NCBI RefSeq assembly: GCF_937890585.1
Contig: NZ_CALACG010000013.1
Span: forward strand, 1 to 20,498
Reading direction: 5' to 3'
Source: an uncultured Campylobacter sp.
Lineage (GTDB): Bacteria > Campylobacterota > Campylobacteria > Campylobacterales > Campylobacteraceae
DNA: 20,498 nucleotides
Every line of letters starts with the position of its first letter. Position 1 is the first letter of the stretch. Below, one piece after another: positions 7,647-14,624 of this stretch. The translations under genes were made by a program, and so were the position numbers. The notes below the pieces were generated by a model that worked only from the letters and a program-made list of their open reading frames with translations, had not been told where the DNA came from and did no database searches.

Positions 7647-7964
7647 TTAGTTTGATCCGCTAAGTTTATATCCTACACCTGAGATGTTTTTGATGAGGTC
7701 GGCGTCGGTTTTTGCCCCTATTTTTTTGATAGTCATTCTAAGCGCTTCGTTACTCATCGGCTTCTCGCTCCAGACGTAGTTTTCTATCACTTCATAACTT
7801 ACAACTTTTTCTATATTACTCACAAGTAAAAAGAAGAGTTTTGCCTCATTTTTTGACATCTGCACCTCTTCGCCATTTTTAAAAAGCTGTTTGCTTGTCA
7901 TATCGTATTTATAAATTTCTTTAAATTTGATCCTATTTTCAAAAAGATCTTTTGTTGCCATCAT
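7647..7964 (-). CDS. stand-alone OmpR-type winged-helix DNA-binding protein (no receiver domain)
   Basis: The 105-residue protein matches the C-terminal Trans_reg_C domain of OmpR/PhoB response regulators almost end to end. Residues 15-35 form the opening beta sheet, with FKEIYKYDMTSKQLFKNGEEV. MSKNEAKLFFLLVSNIEKVVSYEVIENYVW is the helix and turn core. NEALRMTIKKIGAKT is the recognition helix, and NISGVGYKL is the wing. No aspartate-bearing receiver domain is present: an in-frame stop lies eight codons before the ATG. It is therefore either the surviving end of a broken response regulator or a small independent regulator. The ribosome-binding site is poor, which favours decay. It converges on the lipoprotein operon and shares its terminator. 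Targets are unknown. Confidence 0.7.
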   Translation of the reverse strand: MMATKDLFENRIKFKEIYKYDMTSKQLFKNGEEVQMSKNEAKLFFLLVSNIEKVVSYEVIENYVWSEKPMSNEALRMTIKKIGAKTDADLIKNISGVGYKLSGSN

Positions 7965-7995
7965 GTTCGTGATTTGAAGCTCTCTTTAATGGTGG

Positions 7996-8239
7996 TTACA
8001 TGTCTAAGTATATAGTGATATCAGCCTCACCTATCGAGTAAGAGTATGACATGGCTTGGTGTGATATTTTGACTTAGAAGCTTTTTATATAGTTTTACAA
8101 CCTTGCTTTGTGCGCCAGCGCCTGCGTGTAAGAGCATGTTTGGTACCTTGCAACAGTGGTGGTGGCTCTAGCTGGTTTTTGTATCCATGCCTTTGTTAAG
8201 GGCACAGCAATTTTAAATTTGATGCGGAGAAATTTATTA
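7996..8239 (-). pseudogene. probable decayed C-terminal end of an unidentified gene
   Basis: The 282 bases between the PilO-like gene and the winged-helix gene hold no intact gene, but minus-strand frames look protein-like in succession. One frame reads about KFKIAVPLTKAWIQKPARATTTVA. The next (8137-8027) reads MLLHAGAGAQSKVVKLYKKL and continues LSQNITPSH. The last (8052-7996) reads MSYSYSIGEADITIYLDM and ends at TAA. Joined across two frameshifts these would make a plausible alpha/beta protein end. I cannot name the family. It could also be chance coding-like sequence, since each piece is short. Confidence 0.35.
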
Positions 8240-8246
8240 AACTTGG

Positions 8247-8783
8247 TTACTTTAACCCAAAAACTTTTATGTTAAAAGTTGTGTGGATTTTGTCGTTTTC
8301 GCCCTTCATAACAATAGGAAATTCGGCTTTTATGATGCTATCGTAGCTGCTAAGTGCGTCTAAAAAGTCATAGAATTTCTGCGGGGTTTTAAGTGAGCTG
8401 GTGACATTTAGGCGGTATCTAAAGAACTTCTCAGTTGCGTTATTTTCGCCTTCTTCTATCTTGCTAAGGCTTACCTCGCTAAAAAATTGCGATGCGAAAT
8501 TTATAAATTTATCCTTATCAAAAGCTGAATCATAGGCCAAGATGATAGCACCATCTTTTTGCCTTGTCGCTTCAAGTGCTTTAAATTTAGCTTCAAATTC
8601 GTTTTTTACCTTCGTGTATGATGAGGTTTGCGAGTAGTTTTGTCTTGAGAGGCTTTTAAATTCTTTTATATTTGGCACGATAAAGCCAAATATCATAATG
8701 AAGCAAACTATGATAAAAGCAAATATAAAAAGTAAAAGCTTTACTGGGTCGATTTTTTCTAAGCTCGTATCTTTTTTACTCAT
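8247..8783 (-). CDS. PilO-like inner-membrane assembly protein
   Basis: I chose the ATG at 8783 (MSKKDTSLEK), because GAGG lies seven bases upstream on the minus strand; a longer in-frame version from 8804 lacks such a site. The 178-residue product has a short cytoplasmic start, one transmembrane helix at about residues 16-38 (LLLFIFAFIIVCFIMIFGFIV) and a periplasmic part. That part begins as a coiled coil and ends in an alpha/beta fold, FRYRLNVTSSLKTPQKFYDFLDALSS. This is the size and layout of PilO/GspM proteins, which pair with PilN. It overlaps the PilN-like gene by eight bases. The match is by architecture and context rather than by strong sequence motif. In C. jejuni, Cts proteins of the DNA-uptake system are the likely counterparts. 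Confidence 0.6.
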   Translation of the reverse strand: MSKKDTSLEKIDPVKLLLFIFAFIIVCFIMIFGFIVPNIKEFKSLSRQNYSQTSSYTKVKNEFEAKFKALEATRQKDGAIILAYDSAFDKDKFINFASQFFSEVSLSKIEEGENNATEKFFRYRLNVTSSLKTPQKFYDFLDALSSYDSIIKAEFPIVMKGENDKIHTTFNIKVFGLK

Positions 8784-9297
8784 TATATCCCTCAGAATTA
8801 TCAATCTTATTTGTGCTTATAAAGCCGTACCAGCCGTTTTTGCTCTGATAAAAGCTAGTGTTTGACGTGGTGAAAATCGACCTTAGCGGCGAGGCTAAGA
8901 GCTGGTTAAAGACATCTTTTGTTGGCGTTATACCGCGGATGATGAGCGAGTTTTTATCCATAAAGACCTCTTCAAGCGTGATGCTATCAGGCACAAGGTC
9001 GAAAAGGTTATGCAGGCTTTGCTTTAGGATAGAATTTGACGTAAAGATATCGTTTGCTGAGTCTATCTGCACGGCAAGTTTGGCTGAAATTTCATCAGTA
9101 TCAACTATCTTTTGACTAAGCTCTTTTTGCTCGTTTGCTAGAAATTCTATATTTTTTTTGGTTGAGTAGTTTTTATAAACGATGAAGAAATTTGCCACCA
9201 AAAGCACTACAAAAACAAAGCCTATGAGGCTTAGCCAGAGCTTACTAAAGATAGATAGAAGCGGTCTTGGTTCTGGAGTGATGAAGCTAAATTTCAT
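8776..9297 (-). CDS. PilN-like inner-membrane assembly protein
   Basis: This 173-residue protein has a proline-containing cytoplasmic start (MKFSFITPEPRPLLSIFSK), one transmembrane helix at about residues 20-42 and a coiled-coil stretch (KKNIEFLANEQKELSQKIVD). A small ferredoxin-like periplasmic domain follows, with LHNLFDLVPDSITLEEVFMDKNSLIIRG. The last motif, in which 'VP.. I.L......N.L.I.G' leads the fold, is typical of the fimbrial assembly PilN family. Its ATG overlaps the PilM-like stop (ATGA) and its end overlaps the PilO-like start. The order PilM, PilN, PilO is that of type IV pilus and type II secretion platforms. Confidence 0.68.
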   Translation of the reverse strand: MKFSFITPEPRPLLSIFSKLWLSLIGFVFVVLLVANFFIVYKNYSTKKNIEFLANEQKELSQKIVDTDEISAKLAVQIDSANDIFTSNSILKQSLHNLFDLVPDSITLEEVFMDKNSLIIRGITPTKDVFNQLLASPLRSIFTTSNTSFYQSKNGWYGFISTNKIDNSEGYNE

Positions 9298-10298
9298 AGT
9301 GTTATCTCTTCTTGCATGATCTCATTCATGATGTGATTTGTGTTGATCGGATAGCTTGATGTCTCCACAAATAGCTCTGATTGCAGGTATTGTAAAAAGG
9401 TCGCGCTTGTTTTTGTGTTTTCAAAAACGATGATTTGCTCGATAAAATCGCCACCGTAGATTGGATTTTCATAAAATTCTTTCATAGCCTTTGCAATGTA
9501 GTCAAACATCTTCATATCGCGCCCAAAGATCGCTACTGATTTCTCGACATTGCTCGAAGCTGGCATGTTTAGCTCGTAGTTTAGATCTTCAAATTCTTTT
9601 GGTTTATCATCGCTTAAGAAATCATCCAAGCTCTTAAAATCATCAAGCGCCGTTGCGCCATCTTCTTCTTTGACGATAAGGTTGTCGATGTCTGTTATAT
9701 CCTCTTCTTTTAGGCTTTCGATCTCTTCGTTGCCCTCTTCAGCGTCGCTCATATTTAAAAACGTCGAGAGCTTCATCTGCTTGTCTTTAAATATCGCAAG
9801 TGCAAAAGAGTGCGAGTGGATGTAGAGATATAGCGTAGTTTTGGGTGAAATTCCACGCTTTAAAAGCTCGTGAAAGAGCAGGGCGATAGGCGAGTAGATA
9901 AGATCGACACTACCTTGCCCAAAGAGGTTTTTGTATCTTCTTATAGCGTTTAAATTTGCATATATGCTCCAGCTATCTTGCATCACAAGGCTGGTTAAAT
10001 TTTGCGTGTTGATGTTAAATTTTTTGTACTCGTCAAAGTTAGCAGTAGGCAGCGCACCTTGTGAGTCGTCGTTAAAAAAGAGCGAAACATAGACGCTAAA
10101 ATAAGCCTTTTCTTGCTCTTCTATGTATTTTATGACCTTTTCATCGACATTTTCGATGCTTATGTCTGTAAATTTAGCATTTGTAGTTTTTATGAGCTTG
10201 CCGTTTCTAAAGACCTGACCGTAGAAAATGCACTCATTGCCCTCGATCACGACGCTTAAGAAAAGGTTTGAAAAAAGCTTTTTGATGCTAAAAGACAT
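9294..10298 (-). CDS. PilM/GspL-like cytoplasmic platform protein
   Basis: This acidic 334-residue protein has no signal or membrane helix. It starts MSFSIKKLFSNLFLSVVIEG, which could be the first strands of an actin-like ASKHA fold as in PilM or the cytoplasmic half of GspL. A middle segment around residues 185-250 is very rich in Asp and Glu (SDAEEGNEEIESLKEEDITD and following) and looks disordered. The C-terminal part (VAIFGRDMKMFDYIAKAMKE) resumes a folded domain. An AGGAGAG ribosome-binding site precedes the ATG. It heads a three-gene overlapping operon with PilN- and PilO-like products, and that context is the main reason for the call. A specific Cts gene of Campylobacter natural transformation is possible, but I cannot assign which. 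Confidence 0.55.
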   Translation of the reverse strand: MSFSIKKLFSNLFLSVVIEGNECIFYGQVFRNGKLIKTTNAKFTDISIENVDEKVIKYIEEQEKAYFSVYVSLFFNDDSQGALPTANFDEYKKFNINTQNLTSLVMQDSWSIYANLNAIRRYKNLFGQGSVDLIYSPIALLFHELLKRGISPKTTLYLYIHSHSFALAIFKDKQMKLSTFLNMSDAEEGNEEIESLKEEDITDIDNLIVKEEDGATALDDFKSLDDFLSDDKPKEFEDLNYELNMPASSNVEKSVAIFGRDMKMFDYIAKAMKEFYENPIYGGDFIEQIIVFENTKTSATFLQYLQSELFVETSSYPINTNHIMNEIMQEEITL

Positions 10299-10358
10299 AA
10301 CTCTCCTAAATTTAGTGCATTATTTTTGATATGTTAGCTAAAAAGGGATTAAATAAGT

Positions 10359-11657
10359 TTAAAACAGCTCATTTTTGAGCTTAACAAAAACCTCTTTTGT
10401 GCTTAGTGCTTCGCTTTTTAGGCTATCATCAAGCAAGGCAGAATTTCTTAAGCTCTCAAAATCCTCTATCATCACGTCACACATCATTTTGATGCGCTCT
10501 CTATCAGCCTTGCTGACGCCACTTTGGCTCATTTTTTTGATGCGCTCCACATACTCTTTGCCGTTTTTTATGTATGAGCTAAATTTTATCGCTGCCTTGC
10601 TTTGATTAAGCGTGGTAGCGGCCATTTTGTTATAGGCGTCAAGATCAAGGGCTTTTTGGCTTAAATTTAGAGCCTGTGCGATGTTTGCCTCCATTTTTGA
10701 TTTTAGCTTTGAAAGTTTTGGCTTTTGCGCCATTATCGTGATATCAGCGTTTGTTAGCACAAAGCCCACACTTTGCACCCTTTTATAAGCTTCTTGCAGC
10801 AGATAAATTGAGCTAATATCTTTAAATTTAGCGTCCGTATCAGGAAAAAGTTCGCCTATGTCGCCAAGCCCAGCAGCTCCCAAGATGGCGTCTGTTAGCG
10901 CATGAAGTGCCACGTCGCCGTCGCTGTGAGCCTTTAGCCCAAACTCATAGTCGATCTTTTCGCCACAAAGCACAAGCGGACGGCCCTTTTCAAACTCATG
11001 CACATCAAAGCCGTTACCTACAAAGACCTCATTTTCTGGTGCTTTTAGGGCTGAAATTTTGGCAAGATCCTCTTTAAAAGTGATCTTTCTAGCCATCTCA
11101 TCACCCAAAATGTGCCAAACGCTTGCGCCAATGGCTCTCATAGCCGAGCTGTCATCTGTGTAAATTTCGCCGCTACTAAGAGCCTTTTTAAGAAGCGCTG
11201 TGCGCGAGAGCTGTGGTGTTTGGATAAGTTTTACCTTTTCTCTGTCGATTGCATTTTCGCCAAGATAGGCAGTGTCAGCGATCTTTAGTGCAGGGACTAC
11301 GCAGTCAGCCTGAGTGGCCGCCTCGATGATCTTGTGAAAGAGCTCGCTTGATATACAAGGGCGCGCGATGTCGCTAACTAGGACAAATTCGCTATTTACA
11401 AGCTCAAGTGCGTTTTTTAGGCTATCTTGCCTTGTCTCGCCGCCATCAACAAATTTATAATTTGGAGCAAATTTAGACATGTACTTGCACTCTTTGCTAA
11501 CGACGATGATCTCTTTAAATGTGTAAAAGTTACTCAAATTTTTAGTGGCAAATAGCCAAAGTGGATCGCTGCCGATGCGAAGCCATTGCTTCTTTACAGG
11601 TAGCTCAAAACGACTGGAATTTCCTGCTCCAAGCATTATAAGTGAGATATCAAGCAA
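10359..11657 (-). CDS. ispDF: bifunctional IspD/IspF enzyme with atypical C-terminus
   Basis: The fused enzyme serves the MEP isoprenoid pathway: IspD makes CDP-methylerythritol and IspF forms the cyclodiphosphate. With the TTG start at 11657 the protein has 432 residues. IspD motifs are LIMLGAGNSSRF near the start, LVSDIARP, and KLIQTPQ. The IspF half begins at GNGFDVHEF, with metal ligands D218 and H220, then LKAHSDGDVALHALTDAILGA and GDIGELFPDTD. From about residue 334 the sequence leaves the family: the usual ATTTEKLGFxGRxEG ending is missing. About 98 residues of charged helical sequence (YIKNGKEYVERIKKMSQSGV, DRERIKMMCDVMIEDFESL) take its place. C. jejuni IspDF is about 371 residues as I recall it. 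The IspD half looks intact; IspF activity is uncertain. Confidence 0.85.
   Translation of the reverse strand: MLDISLIMLGAGNSSRFELPVKKQWLRIGSDPLWLFATKNLSNFYTFKEIIVVSKECKYMSKFAPNYKFVDGGETRQDSLKNALELVNSEFVLVSDIARPCISSELFHKIIEAATQADCVVPALKIADTAYLGENAIDREKVKLIQTPQLSRTALLKKALSSGEIYTDDSSAMRAIGASVWHILGDEMARKITFKEDLAKISALKAPENEVFVGNGFDVHEFEKGRPLVLCGEKIDYEFGLKAHSDGDVALHALTDAILGAAGLGDIGELFPDTDAKFKDISSIYLLQEAYKRVQSVGFVLTNADITIMAQKPKLSKLKSKMEANIAQALNLSQKALDLDAYNKMAATTLNQSKAAIKFSSYIKNGKEYVERIKKMSQSGVSKADRERIKMMCDVMIEDFESLRNSALLDDSLKSEALSTKEVFVKLKNELF
10366..10381 (-). terminator. possible short terminator overlapping the ispDF end
   Basis: On the minus strand AGCTCA and TGAGCT pair around an AAAA loop, followed by TGTTTTAAAC that includes the TAA stop. 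The six-base stem is short, so termination here may be weak; the PilM-like gene starts about 60 bases on. Confidence 0.35.
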
Positions 11658-11669
11658 GGTAGCTCCTTT
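11655..11669 (-). promoter_or_regulatory. ribosome-binding site deciding the ispDF TTG start
   Basis: On the minus strand AAAGGAG (11669-11663) is followed by five bases and TTG (11657-11655). The protein then begins MLDISLIMLGAGNSSRF, matching the family's usual N-terminus. The ATG at 11693 would add 12 residues that resemble nothing in the family. Confidence 0.65.
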
Positions 11670-11684
11670 GAAGATTGTTACGGA

Positions 11685-11690
11685 ATTATA
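11685..11690 (-). promoter_or_regulatory. -10 box of ispDF
   Basis: The minus strand reads TGTATAAT, a perfect -10 box, 27 bases before the TTG start of ispDF. An in-frame ATG at 11693 lies on the upstream side of this box, so a transcript from here could not include it, which again supports the TTG start. Confidence 0.5.
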
Positions 11691-11807
11691 CATTCTAAAA
11701 CTTGAAAAAATCTTTTTAAAAAAGAGTAGAAATTTAGATTTATTTAGTTAGTTCAAATATAAAAAGGACTAAAATTAGCTTTTTTATAAATTTTTAAAAG
11801 GTTACTC

Positions 11808-13106
11808 ATGAGAGAAAAGACGCAGATGTACTATGCTAGGCGTGGTGAGCTCACAAAGGAGATGAGCTATGTGGCAAAGATCGAGGGAGTGAGCGAAAAT
11901 TTAGTGATGGACGAGGTGGCAAACGGCAGGATCATTATCCCAGCAAATGTAAATCACGCAAATTTAAAGCCAATGGGCATAGGCAGAAAACTAAAGACAA
12001 AGGTCAATGCAAATATCGGCAACTCAAGCCTAAGTAGCGACATTTGCGCAGAGCTTAGAAAGCTTGAAATTTGCTTAGAATTTGGCGCTGATACGGTTAT
12101 GGATCTAAGCACGGATGGCGATCTAGACGCTATTAGAAGTGCCATCATAGAGCACTCAAGCGTGCCTGTGGGTACTGTGCCGATGTATGAAATTTTAAAA
12201 GAGGCAAAAGAGGTTACAAATATCACAAATGAACTAATTTTAAGCGTGCTAGAGAAGCAAGCAAGGCAAGGGGTTAGTTACTTTACGATACACGCTGGCT
12301 TTTTACGTGAGTTTTTGCCGCTTGTTAAAAAGCGTAAAATGGGCATAGTTAGCCGTGGTGGTAGTTTAACTGCAAGCTACATGTCAAAGCTAAATAGGCA
12401 AAATCCATTTTATGAAATTTTTGATCAAATTTTAGAAATTTGCGCTAAATACGACGTCTCGCTCTCGCTTGGCGACGGACTTCGCCCAGGTTGCCTTTAT
12501 GATGCAACAGACGAGGCACAGCTTAGCGAGCTAAAGGTGCTTGGAGAGCTAACACTTCGTGCGTGGCAAAAAGATGTGCAGGTGATGATAGAGGGCCCTG
12601 GTCATGTGCCATTAAGTCAAATTGAGTATAATATAAAAATCGAACAAGAGCTCTGCCATGACGCCCCATTTTACGTACTTGGGCCACTTGTTAGCGATAT
12701 CGGCGCGGGGTATGATCATATCACATCAGCGATAGGTGGCACGATGGCGGCATATCACGGCGCTAGCATGCTTTGCTACGTGACGCAAAAAGAGCACCTA
12801 GGACTACCAAATGAAAATGACGTAAGAGAGGGCATCGTAGCTCACAAGATAGCAGCCCATGCCGCAGACGTCGCACTTGGCAAGGCTGGAGCTATCGAAA
12901 AAGACCATGCGATGAGTGACGCGAGATATGCATTTGACTGGAACAAGCAGTTTGAGCTTAGCTTTGATCCAAAAAAGGCAAGAGAGCTTCACGATGAGAG
13001 CTTGCCAGAAGATGCGTTTAAGAGCGCTCATTTTTGTTCGATGTGCGGACCAAAATTTTGTGCATATAAAATTTCAAAAGATCTAGAAAAAGGAGAAAAA
13101 TGTTAA
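11808..13106 (+). CDS. thiC: phosphomethylpyrimidine synthase ThiC (short form)
   Basis: ThiC is a radical-SAM enzyme that rearranges aminoimidazole ribotide into HMP phosphate, the pyrimidine half of thiamine. The 432-residue protein is the short form, without the extra N-terminal domain of the roughly 630-residue E. coli enzyme. Clear family motifs are [55 protein letters not shown] [33 protein letters not shown] and [15 protein letters not shown]. The [4Fe-4S] cysteines are C410, C413 and C418 in [21 protein letters not shown] precedes the ATG. No TPP riboswitch is visible in the 114 bases upstream. The stop overlaps the start of mrp by seven bases, pointing to coupled translation. Confidence 0.97.
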   Translation: MREKTQMYYARRGELTKEMSYVAKIEGVSENLVMDEVANGRIIIPANVNHANLKPMGIGRKLKTKVNANIGNSSLSSDICAELRKLEICLEFGADTVMDLSTDGDLDAIRSAIIEHSSVPVGTVPMYEILKEAKEVTNITNELILSVLEKQARQGVSYFTIHAGFLREFLPLVKKRKMGIVSRGGSLTASYMSKLNRQNPFYEIFDQILEICAKYDVSLSLGDGLRPGCLYDATDEAQLSELKVLGELTLRAWQKDVQVMIEGPGHVPLSQIEYNIKIEQELCHDAPFYVLGPLVSDIGAGYDHITSAIGGTMAAYHGASMLCYVTQKEHLGLPNENDVREGIVAHKIAAHAADVALGKAGAIEKDHAMSDARYAFDWNKQFELSFDPKKARELHDESLPEDAFKSAHFCSMCGPKFCAYKISKDLEKGEKC

Positions 13107-14200
13107 ATAAAGAAGAGGTCTTAAATAGACTAAAAGGTGTCATATATCCGGGATTTGAGAAGGATATAGTTAGTTTTGGCTTTGTAAAAAACGTGGAAAT
13201 CGGCGAGAAAATTACAATCGAAGTCGAGATCGTTAGCTCAAGCTCTGATGTGGCAAACGAGCTAAAAACGGACGTCAAACGTGTTATGGGCTCAAATGAG
13301 TACGTGCTAAATTTGATCCAGCCAAAGATACCTGAGGAGAAAAGTAACACTCAAAGTGGCAAAAATATCGCGCCTCAAGTTAAAAATTTCGTAATGGTAA
13401 GCTCTGGTAAAGGCGGCGTTGGCAAATCAACCACAACTCTAAATTTAGCCATCTCAATGGCAAAACTAGGCAAAAAAGTGGGAATTTTAGACGCTGACAT
13501 CTACGGACCAAATATCCCAAGAATGCTTGGCGAAGTAAATACCCAGCCACAAGTCGTTGGCAACAAGCTAAAGCCGATACTTAGCCACGGCGTGGAGATG
13601 ATGAGTATGGGCGTTTTGATGGAAGAGGGCATGAGCCTTATCTGGCGTGGCTCGATGATAATGAAAGCGATCGAGCAGCTGCTAAGGGACGTGCTTTGGA
13701 GCGAGCTTGATGTATTGTTCCTCGACATGCCTCCAGGAACGGGCGATGCGCAGCTAACTCTAGCTCAAAGCGTGCCAGTAACGGCAGGTGTCTGCGTCAC
13801 AACACCTCAAGTAGTAGCACTTGATGATAGTAAGCGTGCGCTTGATATGTTTGAGAAGCTTCACATCCCAATCGCTGGCGTCATCGAAAACATGAGCGGC
13901 TTCATCTGCCCAGATAACGGCAAAGAGTATGACATATTTGGCAAAGGCACGACTGAAGAGGTGGCAAAGGCTTACAACACTCAAATTTTAGCTGAAATTC
14001 CTATCGAGCCAGCTGTTAGAGTGGGTGGCGATAGTGGCAAACCAGTTAGCTTCTATGAGCCAAACTCAGTCACTGCAAAACGCTATGAGAGCGCAGCTGC
14101 AAGGCTTTGGGAGATAATAGAAAATATAAATAACGGCGGCGGGGCTGATAACTCAGCGATCCAGCCAGTAAATGACGGCAAGAGTGCTTGCTCGAAGTAA
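13100..14200 (+). CDS. mrp: Mrp/ApbC-family P-loop ATPase, iron-sulfur cluster carrier
   Basis: The 366-residue protein has an N-terminal MIP18/DUF59 domain (about residues 1-80, with [19 protein letters not shown]). A deviant Walker A motif, [17 protein letters not shown], places GKGGVGKST at 103-111. [27 protein letters not shown] and [15 protein letters not shown] follow. Family members load and transfer [4Fe-4S] clusters to apo-enzymes in the cytosol. The usual C-terminal CxxC of ENMS(x)F(x)CPxC is not intact: the sequence is [19 protein letters not shown], with C270 only, so cluster binding may differ. It overlaps thiC by seven bases with an AAGGAG site inside the thiC end. Neighbouring ispDF and dapD agree with the C. 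jejuni gene order as I recall it. Confidence 0.93.
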   Translation: MLNKEEVLNRLKGVIYPGFEKDIVSFGFVKNVEIGEKITIEVEIVSSSSDVANELKTDVKRVMGSNEYVLNLIQPKIPEEKSNTQSGKNIAPQVKNFVMVSSGKGGVGKSTTTLNLAISMAKLGKKVGILDADIYGPNIPRMLGEVNTQPQVVGNKLKPILSHGVEMMSMGVLMEEGMSLIWRGSMIMKAIEQLLRDVLWSELDVLFLDMPPGTGDAQLTLAQSVPVTAGVCVTTPQVVALDDSKRALDMFEKLHIPIAGVIENMSGFICPDNGKEYDIFGKGTTEEVAKAYNTQILAEIPIEPAVRVGGDSGKPVSFYEPNSVTAKRYESAAARLWEIIENINNGGGADNSAIQPVNDGKSACSK

Positions 14201-14223
14201 ATTTACAAAAGATAAAATTTAGA

Positions 14224-14241
14224 GCAAATTTTAAAATTTGC
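14224..14241. repeat. 18-base perfect palindrome downstream of mrp
   Basis: GCAAATTTTAAAATTTGC is self-complementary over all 18 bases and lies 24 bases after the mrp stop. It has no loop bases in DNA form, so it suits an operator or weak terminator. No T-run follows on either strand. Confidence 0.45.
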
Positions 14242-14250
14242 CAGTTTAAA

Positions 14251-14306
14251 TTTGGCTATCAAAATTTGGCTTTGCTTGGTGCAGGGCTTAAATTTTGATA
14301 GCCAAA
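14251..14306. repeat. 17-base perfect inverted repeat with 22-base loop (possible RNA hairpin)
   Basis: The arms at 14251-14267 (TTTGGCTATCAAAATTT) and 14290-14306 are exact reverse complements over 17 bases. The 22-base loop between them contains a GC-richer CTTGGTGCAGGG. The element sits in the 148-base gap between mrp and the ACT gene. No strong T-run follows, so an ordinary intrinsic terminator is only one option; a leader hairpin for the ACT/UPF0210 operon or a small RNA are others. Confidence 0.6.
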
Positions 14307-14348
14307 ACGCACTTTATATAGAAAATTTAAAATTTAACAGGAGAAAAG

Positions 14349-14615
14349 ATGAAAGCGATCGTAACCGTAGTCGGAAAAGATAGAGTTGGCATCGTTGCTG
14401 GCGTCTCAGCAAAGCTTAGCGAGCTAGGGCTAAATATAGATGATATAAGTCAGACTATTTTGAGCGACTTTTTCACGATGATGGCGGTGGTTTCAAGCGA
14501 TGAAAATAAGGACTTTACAGCCTTAAGAGCGGAGCTAGATAAGCTTGGAGAGAGCCTAAAAGTAAAGATAAATATCCAAAGCTCAGCCATTTTTGATGCG
14601 ATGCACAAAATTTAA
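14349..14615 (+). CDS. ACT-domain protein, UPF0237 family
   Basis: The whole 88-residue protein is one ACT domain: MKAIVTVVGKDRVGIVAGVSAKLSELGLNI gives the first strand, the ligand loop GKDRVGI and the first helix. DDISQTILSDFFTMMAVVSS completes the central strands. ACT domains usually bind small metabolites, often amino acids, and dimerise. The gene has an AGGAGAAAAG site before the ATG and ends nine bases before a UPF0210 gene. This pair is commonly adjacent in other bacteria, which suggests that the ACT protein regulates or senses for its partner. The ligand is unknown. Confidence 0.88.
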   Translation: MKAIVTVVGKDRVGIVAGVSAKLSELGLNIDDISQTILSDFFTMMAVVSSDENKDFTALRAELDKLGESLKVKINIQSSAIFDAMHKI

Positions 14616-14624
14616 GGACAAAAG

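Noticed and set aside
8784..8804. Upstream start of the PilO-like protein
   Set aside because: The extra seven residues (MIILRDI) lie deeper in the PilN-like gene and lack a ribosome-binding site, while GAGG is well placed before the ATG at 8783.
11658..11693. ATG start for ispDF at 11693
   Set aside because: The ATG lies upstream of the -10 box at 11685-11690 and adds residues foreign to the family; the TTG at 11657 has AAAGGAG.
11694..11807. TPP riboswitch ahead of thiC
   Set aside because: The 114-base leader is almost all A and T and lacks the CTGAGA-type core and the paired arms of a thi-box, so I do not call one.
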